From the NCBI RefSeq assembly GCF_009617585.1, contig NZ_WIXI01000022.1:649747-713746 (forward strand): 64,000 nucleotides of DNA, in the 5' to 3' direction. The position numbers were made by a program, and so were the translations under genes. Source of the DNA: Endobacterium cereale. GTDB lineage: Bacteria > Pseudomonadota > Alphaproteobacteria > Rhizobiales > Rhizobiaceae. Of this stretch, positions 46,590 through 54,796 are shown in pieces (position 1 is the stretch's first letter; the number at the start of each line of letters is the position of its first letter). A model generated the notes under the pieces. The model had not been told where the DNA came from, did no database searches, and saw only the letters and a list, made by a program, of their open reading frames with translations.

Positions 46590-47486
46590 ATGATCGATCC
46601 TATTGCTGAAGTCGTTTCCCTGCTGAAACCACGCCCATCCATAAGCAAACTAGTAACGGCTGGCGGCGAGTGGCTTGTCGAGCGCAAGGAGCTTGGCAGC
46701 CCATTTTATTGTGCGGTGGTGGAAGGTCGCTGCCTGATCACCATAAGCGGCAGTGAACCGATACTGCTGACCGCTGGCGATTTTGTTCTGGTCCCGGAGA
46801 TTTTCTCATTCACGATGAGCAGTCTGGAAAGACCGCGCGGAACACTTCCACAGCGGCTTGAGACCAGTCCCGGCGTCTTCCGGCTGGGCGCCCCCGATGC
46901 CCCTGTGGACCTGCGAGCAATGGTAGGACATTGCGCCTTCGGATCCGATGACAAAGCCCTTCTCGTATCACTCCTGCCGCAAGTCATACATCTGCGTGGC
47001 GAGGACCGACTATCGGTACTGGTCAAGCTGATAAACGACGAGACCCGGCATGAGCGGGCTGCCCGCGAAATCGTGCTTACCAGGCTGCTTGAAGTCCTGC
47101 TGATTGAAGCATTGCGTTCAACGGCTGGCCCTGCGGGCCATCCCGGCCTTCTGCGCGGCATGGCCGATCCGCAACTGACGCCGGCATTGCTTCGGATACA
47201 TGAAGATCCCAGCCAAAATCTCAGCGTGGAGAGCCTGGCTGAGCATACGGCCATGTCGCGTTCCTCCTTTTTTCAGCGGTTCCGCCGGGAGGTCGGCGTC
47301 GCGCCCATGGAATATGCGACCAGCTGGCGCATGGCGCTGGCGAAAAAGCTGCTGCGCGACGACGTCGCTACCGCAGAAGTCGCGAGGCGTGTCGGATATG
47401 GCTCGGCGAGTGCCTTCAGTGTGGCGTTCAGGCGGCACGTAGGCACTTCTCCCGGCGCCTATTGCCGCGAGAATTTTACCGGATAG
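46590..47486 (+). CDS. AraC-family regulator with N-terminal cupin (Cupin_6-like)
   Basis: A 298-residue regulator. The N-terminal cupin-like sensor (~1-185) starts MIDPIAEVVSLLKPRPS and includes FYCAVVEGRCLITISG and LLTAGDFVLVPE. The C-terminal double helix-turn-helix (~200-295) has LSVESLAEHTAMSRSSFFQRFRREVGVAPMEY and VATAEVARRVGYGSASAFSVAFRRHVGTSPGAY. It is divergent from the SDR-hydrolase operon, its likely target. No clear ribosome site precedes ATG 46590; the N-terminus matches the family, so translation may be leaderless or weak. Confidence 0.9.
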   Translation: MIDPIAEVVSLLKPRPSISKLVTAGGEWLVERKELGSPFYCAVVEGRCLITISGSEPILLTAGDFVLVPEIFSFTMSSLERPRGTLPQRLETSPGVFRLGAPDAPVDLRAMVGHCAFGSDDKALLVSLLPQVIHLRGEDRLSVLVKLINDETRHERAAREIVLTRLLEVLLIEALRSTAGPAGHPGLLRGMADPQLTPALLRIHEDPSQNLSVESLAEHTAMSRSSFFQRFRREVGVAPMEYATSWRMALAKKLLRDDVATAEVARRVGYGSASAFSVAFRRHVGTSPGAYCRENFTG

Positions 47487-47597
47487 GAGAGAGACCTGCC
47501 GACACTCGTGTGCCGGCAAATCCTCCCAACAGTCCCCTCACCGCCTGATCTGTCGACGAAATGGCTGCAGCGAACAGACCGATCAACGCACCGTACT

Positions 47598-48383
47598 TCA
47601 AGATTTAAAATGAGGTTCTTTCACATAGACCGGATACCTGCACTTGGCGGCCGAGGTAATGGCTCTGTCGATTTCCAGAGCCACAGCTGGATTTTCCGGC
47701 GATGTCGAAGCGATTTCAAAGCCGTCGGAATCGACGGTGAAGCCGCCTCCCCCGAAGACAGGATTATCCCCGGGGCGATGTCCGACGCGGTTAGAACTGA
47801 AAATGCAGGCGCCGCTTGCGATACCGGCCATGCTCGCCGCAGTTTTCCACATGCGATGATCAGTACCGGTTGCTCGTGGCACGGCGATCAGGTCGGCCCC
47901 CAGCTTGCCAAGGTGGCGTGCTTTTTCCACAAACATCAGCTCTGTACAAAGCAAAACACCGACCGTGAGCCCTGCAACCTTTATCACATCGAAACCGGGA
48001 CGCCGAAGCTCGAACCAAGCTTCTTCCTCCCACCCTGGTTCAGATGGAAAATAGTGCTTCTGGTGGATGAATTCGTAACGGCCTTGCATCAGCACGAACC
48101 CCTCGTTCACAAGGCGATTGCCAGACAATACGGGACGCGATGAAATAACCGCCGCGACCGGGAGGCGCGACAGGCTGTCCAAAGCGCGCTCGTGAAGCGA
48201 CGCCCATTCTCGAGCAGCATCAATGTCGAAACTGCGCATTGTCGGCTGCCAAAAGCCAAACGGCATTTCATTCGTTACAAGAATGTCATTCCTTGCATCA
48301 CCGAGTTGCTTGGTGATCTCCTCCCAAGCCGCCTCGCCCGGCAACAGACCTTCCGGCCACTCCACCGACCACGCCCTAACCAT
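47598..48383 (-). CDS. Carbon-nitrogen hydrolase (nitrilase superfamily)
   Basis: A 261-residue nitrilase-superfamily amidase with all three catalytic residues visible: Glu39 in LVTNEMPFGFW, Lys109 in FIHQKHYFP and Cys146 in GVLLCTELMF. Start is ATG 48383, preceded by AGGGAG; an in-frame start at 48440 lacks a site. Probably hydrolyses a small amide or carbamoyl compound. It lies 88 nt downstream of an SDR gene on the same strand. Confidence 0.88.
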   Translation of the reverse strand: MVRAWSVEWPEGLLPGEAAWEEITKQLGDARNDILVTNEMPFGFWQPTMRSFDIDAAREWASLHERALDSLSRLPVAAVISSRPVLSGNRLVNEGFVLMQGRYEFIHQKHYFPSEPGWEEEAWFELRRPGFDVIKVAGLTVGVLLCTELMFVEKARHLGKLGADLIAVPRATGTDHRMWKTAASMAGIASGACIFSSNRVGHRPGDNPVFGGGGFTVDSDGFEIASTSPENPAVALEIDRAITSAAKCRYPVYVKEPHFKS

Positions 48384-48471
48384 CCGGCACTCCCTGATTA
48401 TTATCGTTGAACGCCTGAGTTCAGCGCGATGTCGATGCAATGACCGTCAGCCAATTTTAATACGACCGCAA

Positions 48472-49212
48472 TCACGCAAGGGCGCCGCCGTCCACCGTCA
48501 GGATCGTGCCGTTGATCTGCCGGGCAGCAGGCGTTGCGAGAAAAGCAACGGCCGCGGCAACATCTTCCGGCTGACCAAAACGGCCGAGGGGGATCAGGCT
48601 ACGCTGGAAATCAGCAAACTCGCTTGTTTCCGGATTGGCATCGGTATTCGTAGAGCCCGGCTGAACGAGATTGACCGTTATATCCCGAGGCCCCAGTTCG
48701 CGCGCCAGGCCGCGGTTGAACGCCTGCAGCGCGGCCTTGGTCATGTAATAGACCGTGCTGCCTTCTCCCACGCTTCGGTCTGCACCGGCTGAGCCGATGG
48801 TTATCACGCGACCGCCCTCCTTGAGGTGCGGAATGGCCGCCTTGGACGCAAGCACCGGCCCACGCACGTTGACCGCGAACAGCGCATCGAAGTCTTCGAC
48901 ATTAAAGTCGGCTATGGTGTTGTATCGTGCGATCGCGGCATTATTGACCAGAATGTCGAGGCCACCCAGCGCGCGAACAGCTTCCTCAACGGATCGCCGA
49001 ATCGCGTCGGGATCAGCGCTGTCAGCCTGGATCGCCACGGCCTTGCGTCCATTTTCTTCGATCGACCGAACAAGTTTCTGCGCGCTGTCGCCAGACCGTT
49101 CATAGGTAATCGCGACATTCGCACCCTTTTCGGACAGCGCTCGCACGATTGCCGCTCCGATACCACGCGATCCGCCTGTGACCAACGCGTTCTTCCCTGC
49201 CAGTTCCTGCAT
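48472..49212 (-). CDS. Short-chain dehydrogenase/reductase (FabG-like)
   Basis: A 246-residue classical SDR. Cofactor loop TGGSRGIG (12-19), NNAA (90-93), Ser141 and Tyr155-x-x-x-Lys159 in YYMTK. The C-terminus INGTILTVDGGA is typical of FabG-like members. Substrate unknown. It is divergent from an AraC regulator across 181 nt that hold another pair of 21-bp-spaced repeats, and upstream of the nitrilase-like gene. Confidence 0.9.
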   Translation of the reverse strand: MQELAGKNALVTGGSRGIGAAIVRALSEKGANVAITYERSGDSAQKLVRSIEENGRKAVAIQADSADPDAIRRSVEEAVRALGGLDILVNNAAIARYNTIADFNVEDFDALFAVNVRGPVLASKAAIPHLKEGGRVITIGSAGADRSVGEGSTVYYMTKAALQAFNRGLARELGPRDITVNLVQPGSTNTDANPETSEFADFQRSLIPLGRFGQPEDVAAAVAFLATPAARQINGTILTVDGGALA

Positions 49213-49342
49213 GATCCAAACCCTTTCAACTGATGTGACCCTGATGTTCGGATCGGAAGCCTATTTCTCCCGACGCGGATGATCCGGGCCGTTTCTCTGG
49301 TTGAGCATGAAGATAGGAAGATGCGCGTGAGGCCACATTCCC

Positions 49343-49375
49343 GATCTTCCCAAAGACTTGCCTGATTCTCCCAAA
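49343..49375. promoter_or_regulatory. Direct repeats GATCTTCCCAAA / GATTCTCCCAAA 21 bp apart
   Basis: Two 12-mers (49343-49354 and 49364-49375), 10 of 12 identical, start 21 bp apart and lie 19 nt before the AraC gene. They are the likely half-sites of that regulator in the promoter shared with the SDR gene. Confidence 0.6.
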
Positions 49376-49393
49376 CGCACTACCTGATCAGAT

Positions 49394-50275
49394 ATGCGAG
49401 AGTTTGCGAACGCGACGAATATCCTTCTCAGCGACCTGTCGCCCTTCGCTGGCGGGCAGAGGCGACTGACCGGGCTTCCAACTCCGGTTCCACGCCTCAC
49501 GGTCTGGACCAGCACAGTCGACAACCCATCGACATCGGCGGTGTTCGAGCCCATGTTTTATGCGGTTTTACGCGGCACTAAGGTGTTGACCATGGGCGAA
49601 AATCGTTTCGAGCTTCTGGCGGGGAACTGCGCTGCCTCGTCGTTCGGCCTGCCCTACACGCATCAACTGACGGGCGCGAAGACAGACCTTCCCTATGTCG
49701 GCGTCAGTCTCCATCTCGATGTCACCCTGCTCACCCGGGTCATGCTCGATATGCCCAAACGGCATGATCGCTGGACATGTGCGGTAGCGGCCGGCGACCT
49801 GAACGGTCCTGTCGGCGAAACATTCGCACGCCTTGTCGGGCTTGTGAACACGCCCGACGACATCAGCGTGCTGGCACCGCATTACGAGTTCGAGCTTTAC
49901 TACCGCCTGCTGCAAAGCTCCATGGGCGATACGCTCAGTCAGATCAACCAGCGCAACGAGCGGTTCCAACAGCTCAAGGCGGCAGCGGACTGGCTCGCAA
50001 ACCATTACCGCGAAGCTGTCGTCATTCCAGATCTGGCGGCCTCATCCGGCATGAGCGTCACCTCGTTTCACCGACACTTCAAGGACGTGACGGGATTTAG
50101 CCCGCTCGCCTTTCAGCGGCAGATGCGCTTGCTCGAGGCGCGCAAGCGTCTTGTCGCCGGGAACACCAACGTATCGCATGTGGCATATGAAGTGGGTTAT
50201 GCAAGCCCATCGCAATTCAGCCGGGAATACAAGAGCATGTTCGGCAGCGCTCCGGTTGCCGATCTGCAACGCTAA
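49394..50275 (+). CDS. AraC-family regulator with AraC_N-type sensor domain
   Basis: A 293-residue regulator. The N-terminal domain (~25-175; RLTVWTSTVDNPSTSAVFEPMFYAVLRGTKVLTMG) fits the PF06719-type AraC N-terminal family. The C-terminal helix-turn-helix pair (~190-290) shows VIPDLAASSGMSVTSFHRHFKDVTGFSPLAFQRQMRLLEAR and VSHVAYEVGYASPSQFSREYKSMFGSAP. This group often controls an adjacent dehydrogenase, matching the divergent SDR. No strong ribosome site is visible before ATG 49394. Confidence 0.9.
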   Translation: MREFANATNILLSDLSPFAGGQRRLTGLPTPVPRLTVWTSTVDNPSTSAVFEPMFYAVLRGTKVLTMGENRFELLAGNCAASSFGLPYTHQLTGAKTDLPYVGVSLHLDVTLLTRVMLDMPKRHDRWTCAVAAGDLNGPVGETFARLVGLVNTPDDISVLAPHYEFELYYRLLQSSMGDTLSQINQRNERFQQLKAAADWLANHYREAVVIPDLAASSGMSVTSFHRHFKDVTGFSPLAFQRQMRLLEARKRLVAGNTNVSHVAYEVGYASPSQFSREYKSMFGSAPVADLQR

Positions 50276-50353
50276 ACCTAGCCAACACCTTCGATGTCTG
50301 GCCGCTTGAGACTTACGCCGCAGCATTGCCGCCCATTCACAATGGAGATTTGG

Positions 50354-50695
50354 CTACCTTGGTGGGTAGGGTTCGATATCCGCCGACCAATAATGTTTGG
50401 CGATAGCCTGGCCGTTACGGATGACATTGTAGGCGATATCCGGATCGCCTCCTTCGAAAGTATCCGGGTTTGCGCCGCATATCAGGCAATACATGCGCTG
50501 ATGGATGACGCTTGCAAAATATTCCAGCGGCGGAGCGGTCTCCTCCTGCCCTATAGCTTTCATCTCGTCGGCAACCTGATTGCTGGCTTCTTCCAGGGCG
50601 ACGGACAATGCAGCCGCCAGAGAATGATCCGCACGTCTGATAATATCGGCAATCTGCCTTTGGACCGGTGTGAGAACAGGACAGCTCTCCGTCAT
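50354..50695 (-). CDS. Hypothetical protein, paralogue of the next upstream gene
   Basis: A 113-residue protein of unknown function. Its centre, EYFASVIHQRMYCLICGANPDTFEGGDPDIAYNVIRNGQAIAKHYW, matches the neighbouring 190-residue protein (DYFAEGVLRHLFLRLCGADPETYTGGDPETAWKILYVGRSVARHW). Start is ATG 50695 with GAGGTGA upstream. The N-terminal half is helical (PVQRQIADIIRRADHSLAAALSVALEEASNQVADEM). No signal peptide or membrane segment. The two genes, 40 nt apart on the same strand, look like a tandem duplication. Confidence 0.7.
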   Translation of the reverse strand: MTESCPVLTPVQRQIADIIRRADHSLAAALSVALEEASNQVADEMKAIGQEETAPPLEYFASVIHQRMYCLICGANPDTFEGGDPDIAYNVIRNGQAIAKHYWSADIEPYPPR

Positions 50696-50735
50696 AACGT
50701 CACCTCGTGCTGAGCCAACCTTGTCATGTTTACGG

Positions 50736-51308
50736 TCATCCTGATTGCCTCGGCAGTGTGGTGAGGAGCGACATGTATCTTCGGGCATTCTCCGTGAATT
50801 CGCGATCCGTGTCAGAGACATTCTCAAGCGCCGCATGGCGCGCCTCCACCGCCGCCTCCATTCGATCACCAATCTGCGGATCAGAGGCACGTGCGTGGTC
50901 AACCAGAAGGCGGATCGCGGTTTTCAGCGCAAAATTCTCTGCGGCAAGTATCAACTGCCGTCGTTCGGATTCATCTTTTTCAATGTCTTCCGGCCGTTCC
51001 TTCCTTTTCCGATTTTCTCCGGAACGTCCACGCTCTTTCTCCCAATGACGGGCAACGCTGCGGCCGACATACAGAATTTTCCATGCGGTTTCAGGATCGC
51101 CCCCGGTATAGGTTTCGGGGTCGGCGCCGCACAGCCGCAGAAAAAGGTGACGAAGAACGCCTTCTGCAAAATAGTCATGCGGCGATCTAATCAAGCCAAA
51201 CGATTGAAGCTCATGGCCCGCGGTATTCACGGCCCGATCGATCGCTTCGTTAACGTCTGCCCATAGCGCCTCGTCGGCCTTCTTCATCAGCTGGTTCATT
51301 TCCTGCAT
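50736..51308 (-). CDS. Hypothetical protein of the same family, with charged coiled-coil tail
   Basis: A 190-residue protein. Residues ~1-85 match the 113-residue paralogue downstream (LCGADPETYTGGDPETAWKIL). A very charged stretch follows (KERGRSGENRKRKERPEDIEKDESERRQ), then a helical tail. ATG 51308 has an excellent AGGAGAA 5 nt upstream. The same frame stays open into the truncated LysR gene upstream, so an HTH-fusion protein could also be made from 51659. Function unknown. Confidence 0.65.
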   Translation of the reverse strand: MQEMNQLMKKADEALWADVNEAIDRAVNTAGHELQSFGLIRSPHDYFAEGVLRHLFLRLCGADPETYTGGDPETAWKILYVGRSVARHWEKERGRSGENRKRKERPEDIEKDESERRQLILAAENFALKTAIRLLVDHARASDPQIGDRMEAAVEARHAALENVSDTDREFTENARRYMSLLTTLPRQSG

Positions 51309-51395
51309 ATTGTTCTCCTGCTCCGGCATACCCCCTTGCCCGAGCATATGTTCAATTTTCAAGCTATTCGGCAAGGCGACGGATTTGCGCCACTG

Positions 51396-51659
51396 CAGTT
51401 CGTCGCTCGGCAAGATTGCCCGGCGAGCGGCGTCTATTTCTGTGCAGGTTTTTGCGGCATATTCGCGAAAAGTGACGCCAGCCGCCGTGAGGCTCCCACC
51501 ACGGGTGGTCCGGTCAAGAAGCCGGACGCCGAGTTCCGCTTCGAGACGGGCCAGCCGCCGACTGACCATAGACTTGGAAATCCCCAATCGTCGCGCCGCA
51601 GACGAAACCCCTCCGGAATCGGCAACTTCGACAAACGTGCGCAGATCTTCGACGTCCAT
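51396..51659 (-). pseudogene. LysR-family regulator remnant (DNA-binding domain only)
   Basis: Starting at ATG 51659, about 88 residues match the N-terminus of the two complete LysR proteins in this window (MDVEDLRTFVEVADSGGVSSAARRLGISKSMVSRRLARLEAELG, to AILPSDEL). Homology then stops: the next expected residues, RGRLRIAAPLSFGPTH, are replaced by unrelated sequence leading in frame into the hypothetical gene at 51308. The ~200-residue effector domain is missing. It lies directly after the LLM flavin enzyme gene, where an intact LysR would be expected. Confidence 0.8.
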
Positions 51660-51691
51660 TGGTGGCCCCATTTTACGCGATAGTCTGGGAT

Positions 51692-52729
51692 CTAAAAGTT
51701 TCCTGCTGTCTTGACGATTGGGGCGACTTCCGTGCCCAGGAGTTCGATCGATCTCTTCATAGCCGACGTATCCAGAGAGGCCGTACTCATCTGGAAGGTG
51801 ATGCGGGCAAGACCGCCGAGTGTTTCGCTCGCCCTCAGCATTTTCTCCGCAACGGTATTCGGATCCCCGACCAGAAATGCGCCGTCGGGGCCGGCCATGA
51901 CATCAAACTGCTGGCGCGACGGCGGCGACCAGCCGCGTTCGCGACCGATCGTCGTTGTCAGATGCGCCCATCCTGGAAAGAAGGCATCCTTGGCGGCATC
52001 ATTTGTCTCACCGACAAAACCCATCGCATGGATGCCGACCTTCAGTGTCTCCGGGGCATGTCCGGCGCGCCTGCCTGCTTCATGATAGAGATCAACGAGC
52101 GGACGGAACCGCTCGAAGCTGCCGCCAATGATTGCGACCATCAGCGGCAGGCCAAGCGCACCGGCGCGGGCGAAGGATTGCGGCGTGCCGCCAACCCCGA
52201 TCCAGACCGGAAGCTTTTGCTGGTGCGGGCGCGGAAAGACGCCCTGCCCCGCCAATGACGGCCGAAACCGCCCTTCCCAGGTGACATGCTTCGTTTCGCG
52301 AAGCTCCAGCAACAGGTCGAGCTTTTCTGCGAAGAGGTCGTCGTAATCACGCGTATCGAGGCCGAACAGTGGATAAGCCTCAACGAAGGAACCGCGGCCG
52401 ACGACAATTTCCGCGCGGCCTTTCGAGATCAGGTCAAGCGTTGCGAATTCCTGGAAGACGCGCACCGGGTCCGCCGCGCTCAAGACGGTGACCGCGCTCG
52501 TCAACCTGATCCGATCTGTCCGGGCCGCCGCGGCCGCCAGGATGACCGCGGGCGCAGAATCCAGAAACTCGCCGCGATGATGCTCACCAATGCCGAAGAC
52601 ATCGATGCCGACGCGATCGGCGGTCACGACCTCTTCTATCAGTTCGGCCATACGATCGGTCGCAGACGGTGGTTTGCCTGTCGCGGGATCCGGGAGAATT
52701 GCTGCAAAACTGTCGACACCGATTTCCAT
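51692..52729 (-). CDS. LLM-class flavin-dependent oxidoreductase (luciferase-like)
   Basis: A 345-residue TIM-barrel monooxygenase of the bacterial luciferase superfamily, using FMNH2 or F420. Typical stretches are VGIDVFGIGEHHRGEFLDSAPAVILAAAAARTDRIRLTSAV, VLSAADPVRVFQEFATLDLISKGRAEIVVGRGSF and LPVWIGVGGTPQSFARAGALGLPL. ATG 52729 is preceded by AAAGG and fits family N-termini; a TTG at 52756 is possible. Substrate unknown; such enzymes oxidise aldehydes, sulfonates or xenobiotics. The truncated LysR gene follows on the same strand. Confidence 0.9.
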   Translation of the reverse strand: MEIGVDSFAAILPDPATGKPPSATDRMAELIEEVVTADRVGIDVFGIGEHHRGEFLDSAPAVILAAAAARTDRIRLTSAVTVLSAADPVRVFQEFATLDLISKGRAEIVVGRGSFVEAYPLFGLDTRDYDDLFAEKLDLLLELRETKHVTWEGRFRPSLAGQGVFPRPHQQKLPVWIGVGGTPQSFARAGALGLPLMVAIIGGSFERFRPLVDLYHEAGRRAGHAPETLKVGIHAMGFVGETNDAAKDAFFPGWAHLTTTIGRERGWSPPSRQQFDVMAGPDGAFLVGDPNTVAEKMLRASETLGGLARITFQMSTASLDTSAMKRSIELLGTEVAPIVKTAGNF

Positions 52730-52881
52730 GCATGGGCCTTTGAATAATGATCGCAATACGGGTTAGTCCGCGCTGGCGACTGGAAATCGCCGGCGCGGTA
52801 TTGGAAATGGCATCACGGGATCGCGCGGCCAGAGTGCGTGGCGAATACGCGTTCCTGGAAGCCCGTCAGCCGTTCCAGTGC

Positions 52882-53544
52882 TTAGTGTCCACCGGCATTG
52901 GAGGTCGGCACCGGTGTATTCAACAGTTGCTGCTCCCACAGGTAGGCCATACCGCTACCGGCCAGATGATCCTTGAGGAGCTCGACGAGTGCGGGACCCG
53001 TTTTGGTCCGTCGGTAGTCGCGCTGCCATTCAGCGACGAGTGCAAACCAGGTCATCATGTTACAGCCTGCCGCGATCATGCGCTGAATGGAGACCTGATG
53101 GGCTTCGAGTGACACGCCACCGCATGCGTCGGTAATGACGGTCACATCCCAGCCTTCGCCGGCTGCCTGAATTGCCGGCATCGCAACGCAGATCTCCGTA
53201 AAGAGGCCCGCTATGATCAGCTGCTTACGCCCGGTGGCCTTGACAGCATCGACAACATTCTCGTCTTCCCAGGTATTGACCCAGGTTCTGTCGATCACTT
53301 CCTGACCCGGAAAGACATTCGTAATCTGCGGAAAGATGAGACCACCGCGATCGGCGAGGACACTGGTCAGAATGGTAGGGACATCAAAGGCTTTGGCCGC
53401 TTTCGCCAGGCCTGCGGAATTGTTCACCACCATGTGCGGATCATGGCTGTTAATATTGGTGAGCTGGTAGGGCTGGTGGTCAATCAGAACGAGAACCGAA
53501 TCTTCCGGGCGAAGAAGCGACGCAAGGCCGTTGCGAAACGTCAT
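52882..53544 (-). CDS. Isochorismatase-family cysteine hydrolase (YcaC-like)
   Basis: A 220-residue hydrolase close to YcaC. Asp22 in VLVLIDHQPYQL and nucleophile Cys119 in IAGLFTEICVAMPAI are present; NSHDPHMVVNNSAGLAKAAKAFDVPTILTSV is family-typical. Unlike the relative at 5706, the catalytic Cys is kept. I chose ATG 53544 because GGAGG lies 8 nt before it; two earlier ATGs (53559, 53565) precede that site. It is divergent from a LysR gene across 155 nt, a usual regulator-target arrangement. Confidence 0.9.
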   Translation of the reverse strand: MTFRNGLASLLRPEDSVLVLIDHQPYQLTNINSHDPHMVVNNSAGLAKAAKAFDVPTILTSVLADRGGLIFPQITNVFPGQEVIDRTWVNTWEDENVVDAVKATGRKQLIIAGLFTEICVAMPAIQAAGEGWDVTVITDACGGVSLEAHQVSIQRMIAAGCNMMTWFALVAEWQRDYRRTKTGPALVELLKDHLAGSGMAYLWEQQLLNTPVPTSNAGGH

Positions 53545-53642
53545 CGATAAATCCTCCATTGTCATTTCGTCAAAATGATTGATTTGTCAGAGACATCAGC
53601 TGACAGCTGAGCTGCAGACACGCAAAGACTGTCATCCCGGCT

Positions 53643-53659
53643 CGCAATGCGGTAGTGCT
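53643..53659 (+). promoter_or_regulatory. Box CGCAATGCGGTAGTGCT upstream of LysR gene
   Basis: A 17-nt element 40 nt before the TTG start of this LysR gene recurs with 15 of 17 matches (62385-62401) at nearly the same distance before the other complete LysR gene. It contains the partial dyad CAnT-N5-AnTG, plausible as a LysR autoregulatory site. Confidence 0.55.
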
Positions 53660-53699
53660 CGTTCATGTTGTGCTGTGTTGCGAAATAGGGAACGCCAGT

Positions 53700-54584
53700 T
53701 TGGACACCGAAGACTTGCGGACATTTGTCGAAGTGGCAGATTCCGGCGGCGTTTCGGCCGCTGCGTCGCGGCTCGGCATCTCGAAATCCATGGTCAGCCG
53801 TCGATTGGCCCGGCTTGAGGCGGAGCTTGGCACCCAGCTTTTAGCGAGGACCACCCGCGGCGCCTCACTCACGGAAGCTGGAACAATATTCCGGGACTAT
53901 GCGGCAAGGATCAGCGGCGAAATCGACAGCGCCAGGGAGACACTTCTGCCCGCGGGTGAGTTGAGTGGCCGTCTTCGTATTGCCGCCCCCCTGTCATTCG
54001 GGCCAACCCATCTCGCGCCGGTCATTGCGGCAATGGCGCAACGCTATCCCCAGCTGCAGGTGCAGACCTGCTATAGCGATCAATTCGTCGATCTCATTGC
54101 GGAAGGCTATGATTGCGCCATAAGGCTGGGCCGTCTTCAGGATTCGAACTTGATCGCGAAGCGTATCGGCCCGCTGTTCGGCAGACTGGTTGCGAGCCCC
54201 GATTATGTTGCCAGGCACGGCTCTCCCGAAAAGCCGGAAGACCTCATGAACCATCAGGCACTCATGCAGGGCACAGAGGCATGGCGGTTTATGGATGGCG
54301 AGAAAACAGTGACCATCAATCCACGAGGTCGTTTCAAGGCTGACAATGCCGTCGCTCTCGTGGCCGCCGCCGTTGCAGGTGTGGGGATCGCACTCGTTCC
54401 CAACGGTGTGACTGACGAATACGTTGCTTCCGGCGCTCTGTTGGCACTCATGCCGCACCACCCGCCACCGCCCGCAGGCATTTATGTTGTCCGTCCACCG
54501 GCTCAGTATCCGACCAGAAAGGTGCGTATTCTCACCGACATACTGACCGAGTGTTTTGGCCGGGCCGTAACCCCGCAAGCCTGA
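53700..54584 (+). CDS. LysR-family transcriptional regulator
   Basis: A 294-residue LysR protein. HTH domain (~1-60; LDTEDLRTFVEVADSGGVSAAASRLGISKSMVSRRLARLEAELG). Effector domain starts RLRIAAPLSFGPTHLAP and contains DLIAEGYDCAIRLGRLQDSNLIAKRI and GIYVVRPPAQYPTRKVRILTD. The start is TTG 53700 (AGGGAA 7 nt upstream), the same rare start codon and context as its paralogue at 62441. Divergent from the YcaC-like hydrolase, its probable target. One of four near-identical family copies in this region. Confidence 0.92.
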   Translation: MDTEDLRTFVEVADSGGVSAAASRLGISKSMVSRRLARLEAELGTQLLARTTRGASLTEAGTIFRDYAARISGEIDSARETLLPAGELSGRLRIAAPLSFGPTHLAPVIAAMAQRYPQLQVQTCYSDQFVDLIAEGYDCAIRLGRLQDSNLIAKRIGPLFGRLVASPDYVARHGSPEKPEDLMNHQALMQGTEAWRFMDGEKTVTINPRGRFKADNAVALVAAAVAGVGIALVPNGVTDEYVASGALLALMPHHPPPPAGIYVVRPPAQYPTRKVRILTDILTECFGRAVTPQA

Positions 54585-54796
54585 GGCTGGCGACACAATC
54601 AGGAACGGCTAACCAGGGCGAACCGACCGTGATGCCTCCCGCGCGCTTGCTCCATAGTTTCGTTCCCGCCAGAACCCCGATGAATGGCAGCCTGACGCGT
54701 CTTTCCGTCGCTCTTCCTTCCAATAGGCCCGGATTGGCGACTGCGAGAAATCTTTTCGGCGGAAGCGAAGCGCAACTGGATCGGGCTTCGTGCCCG

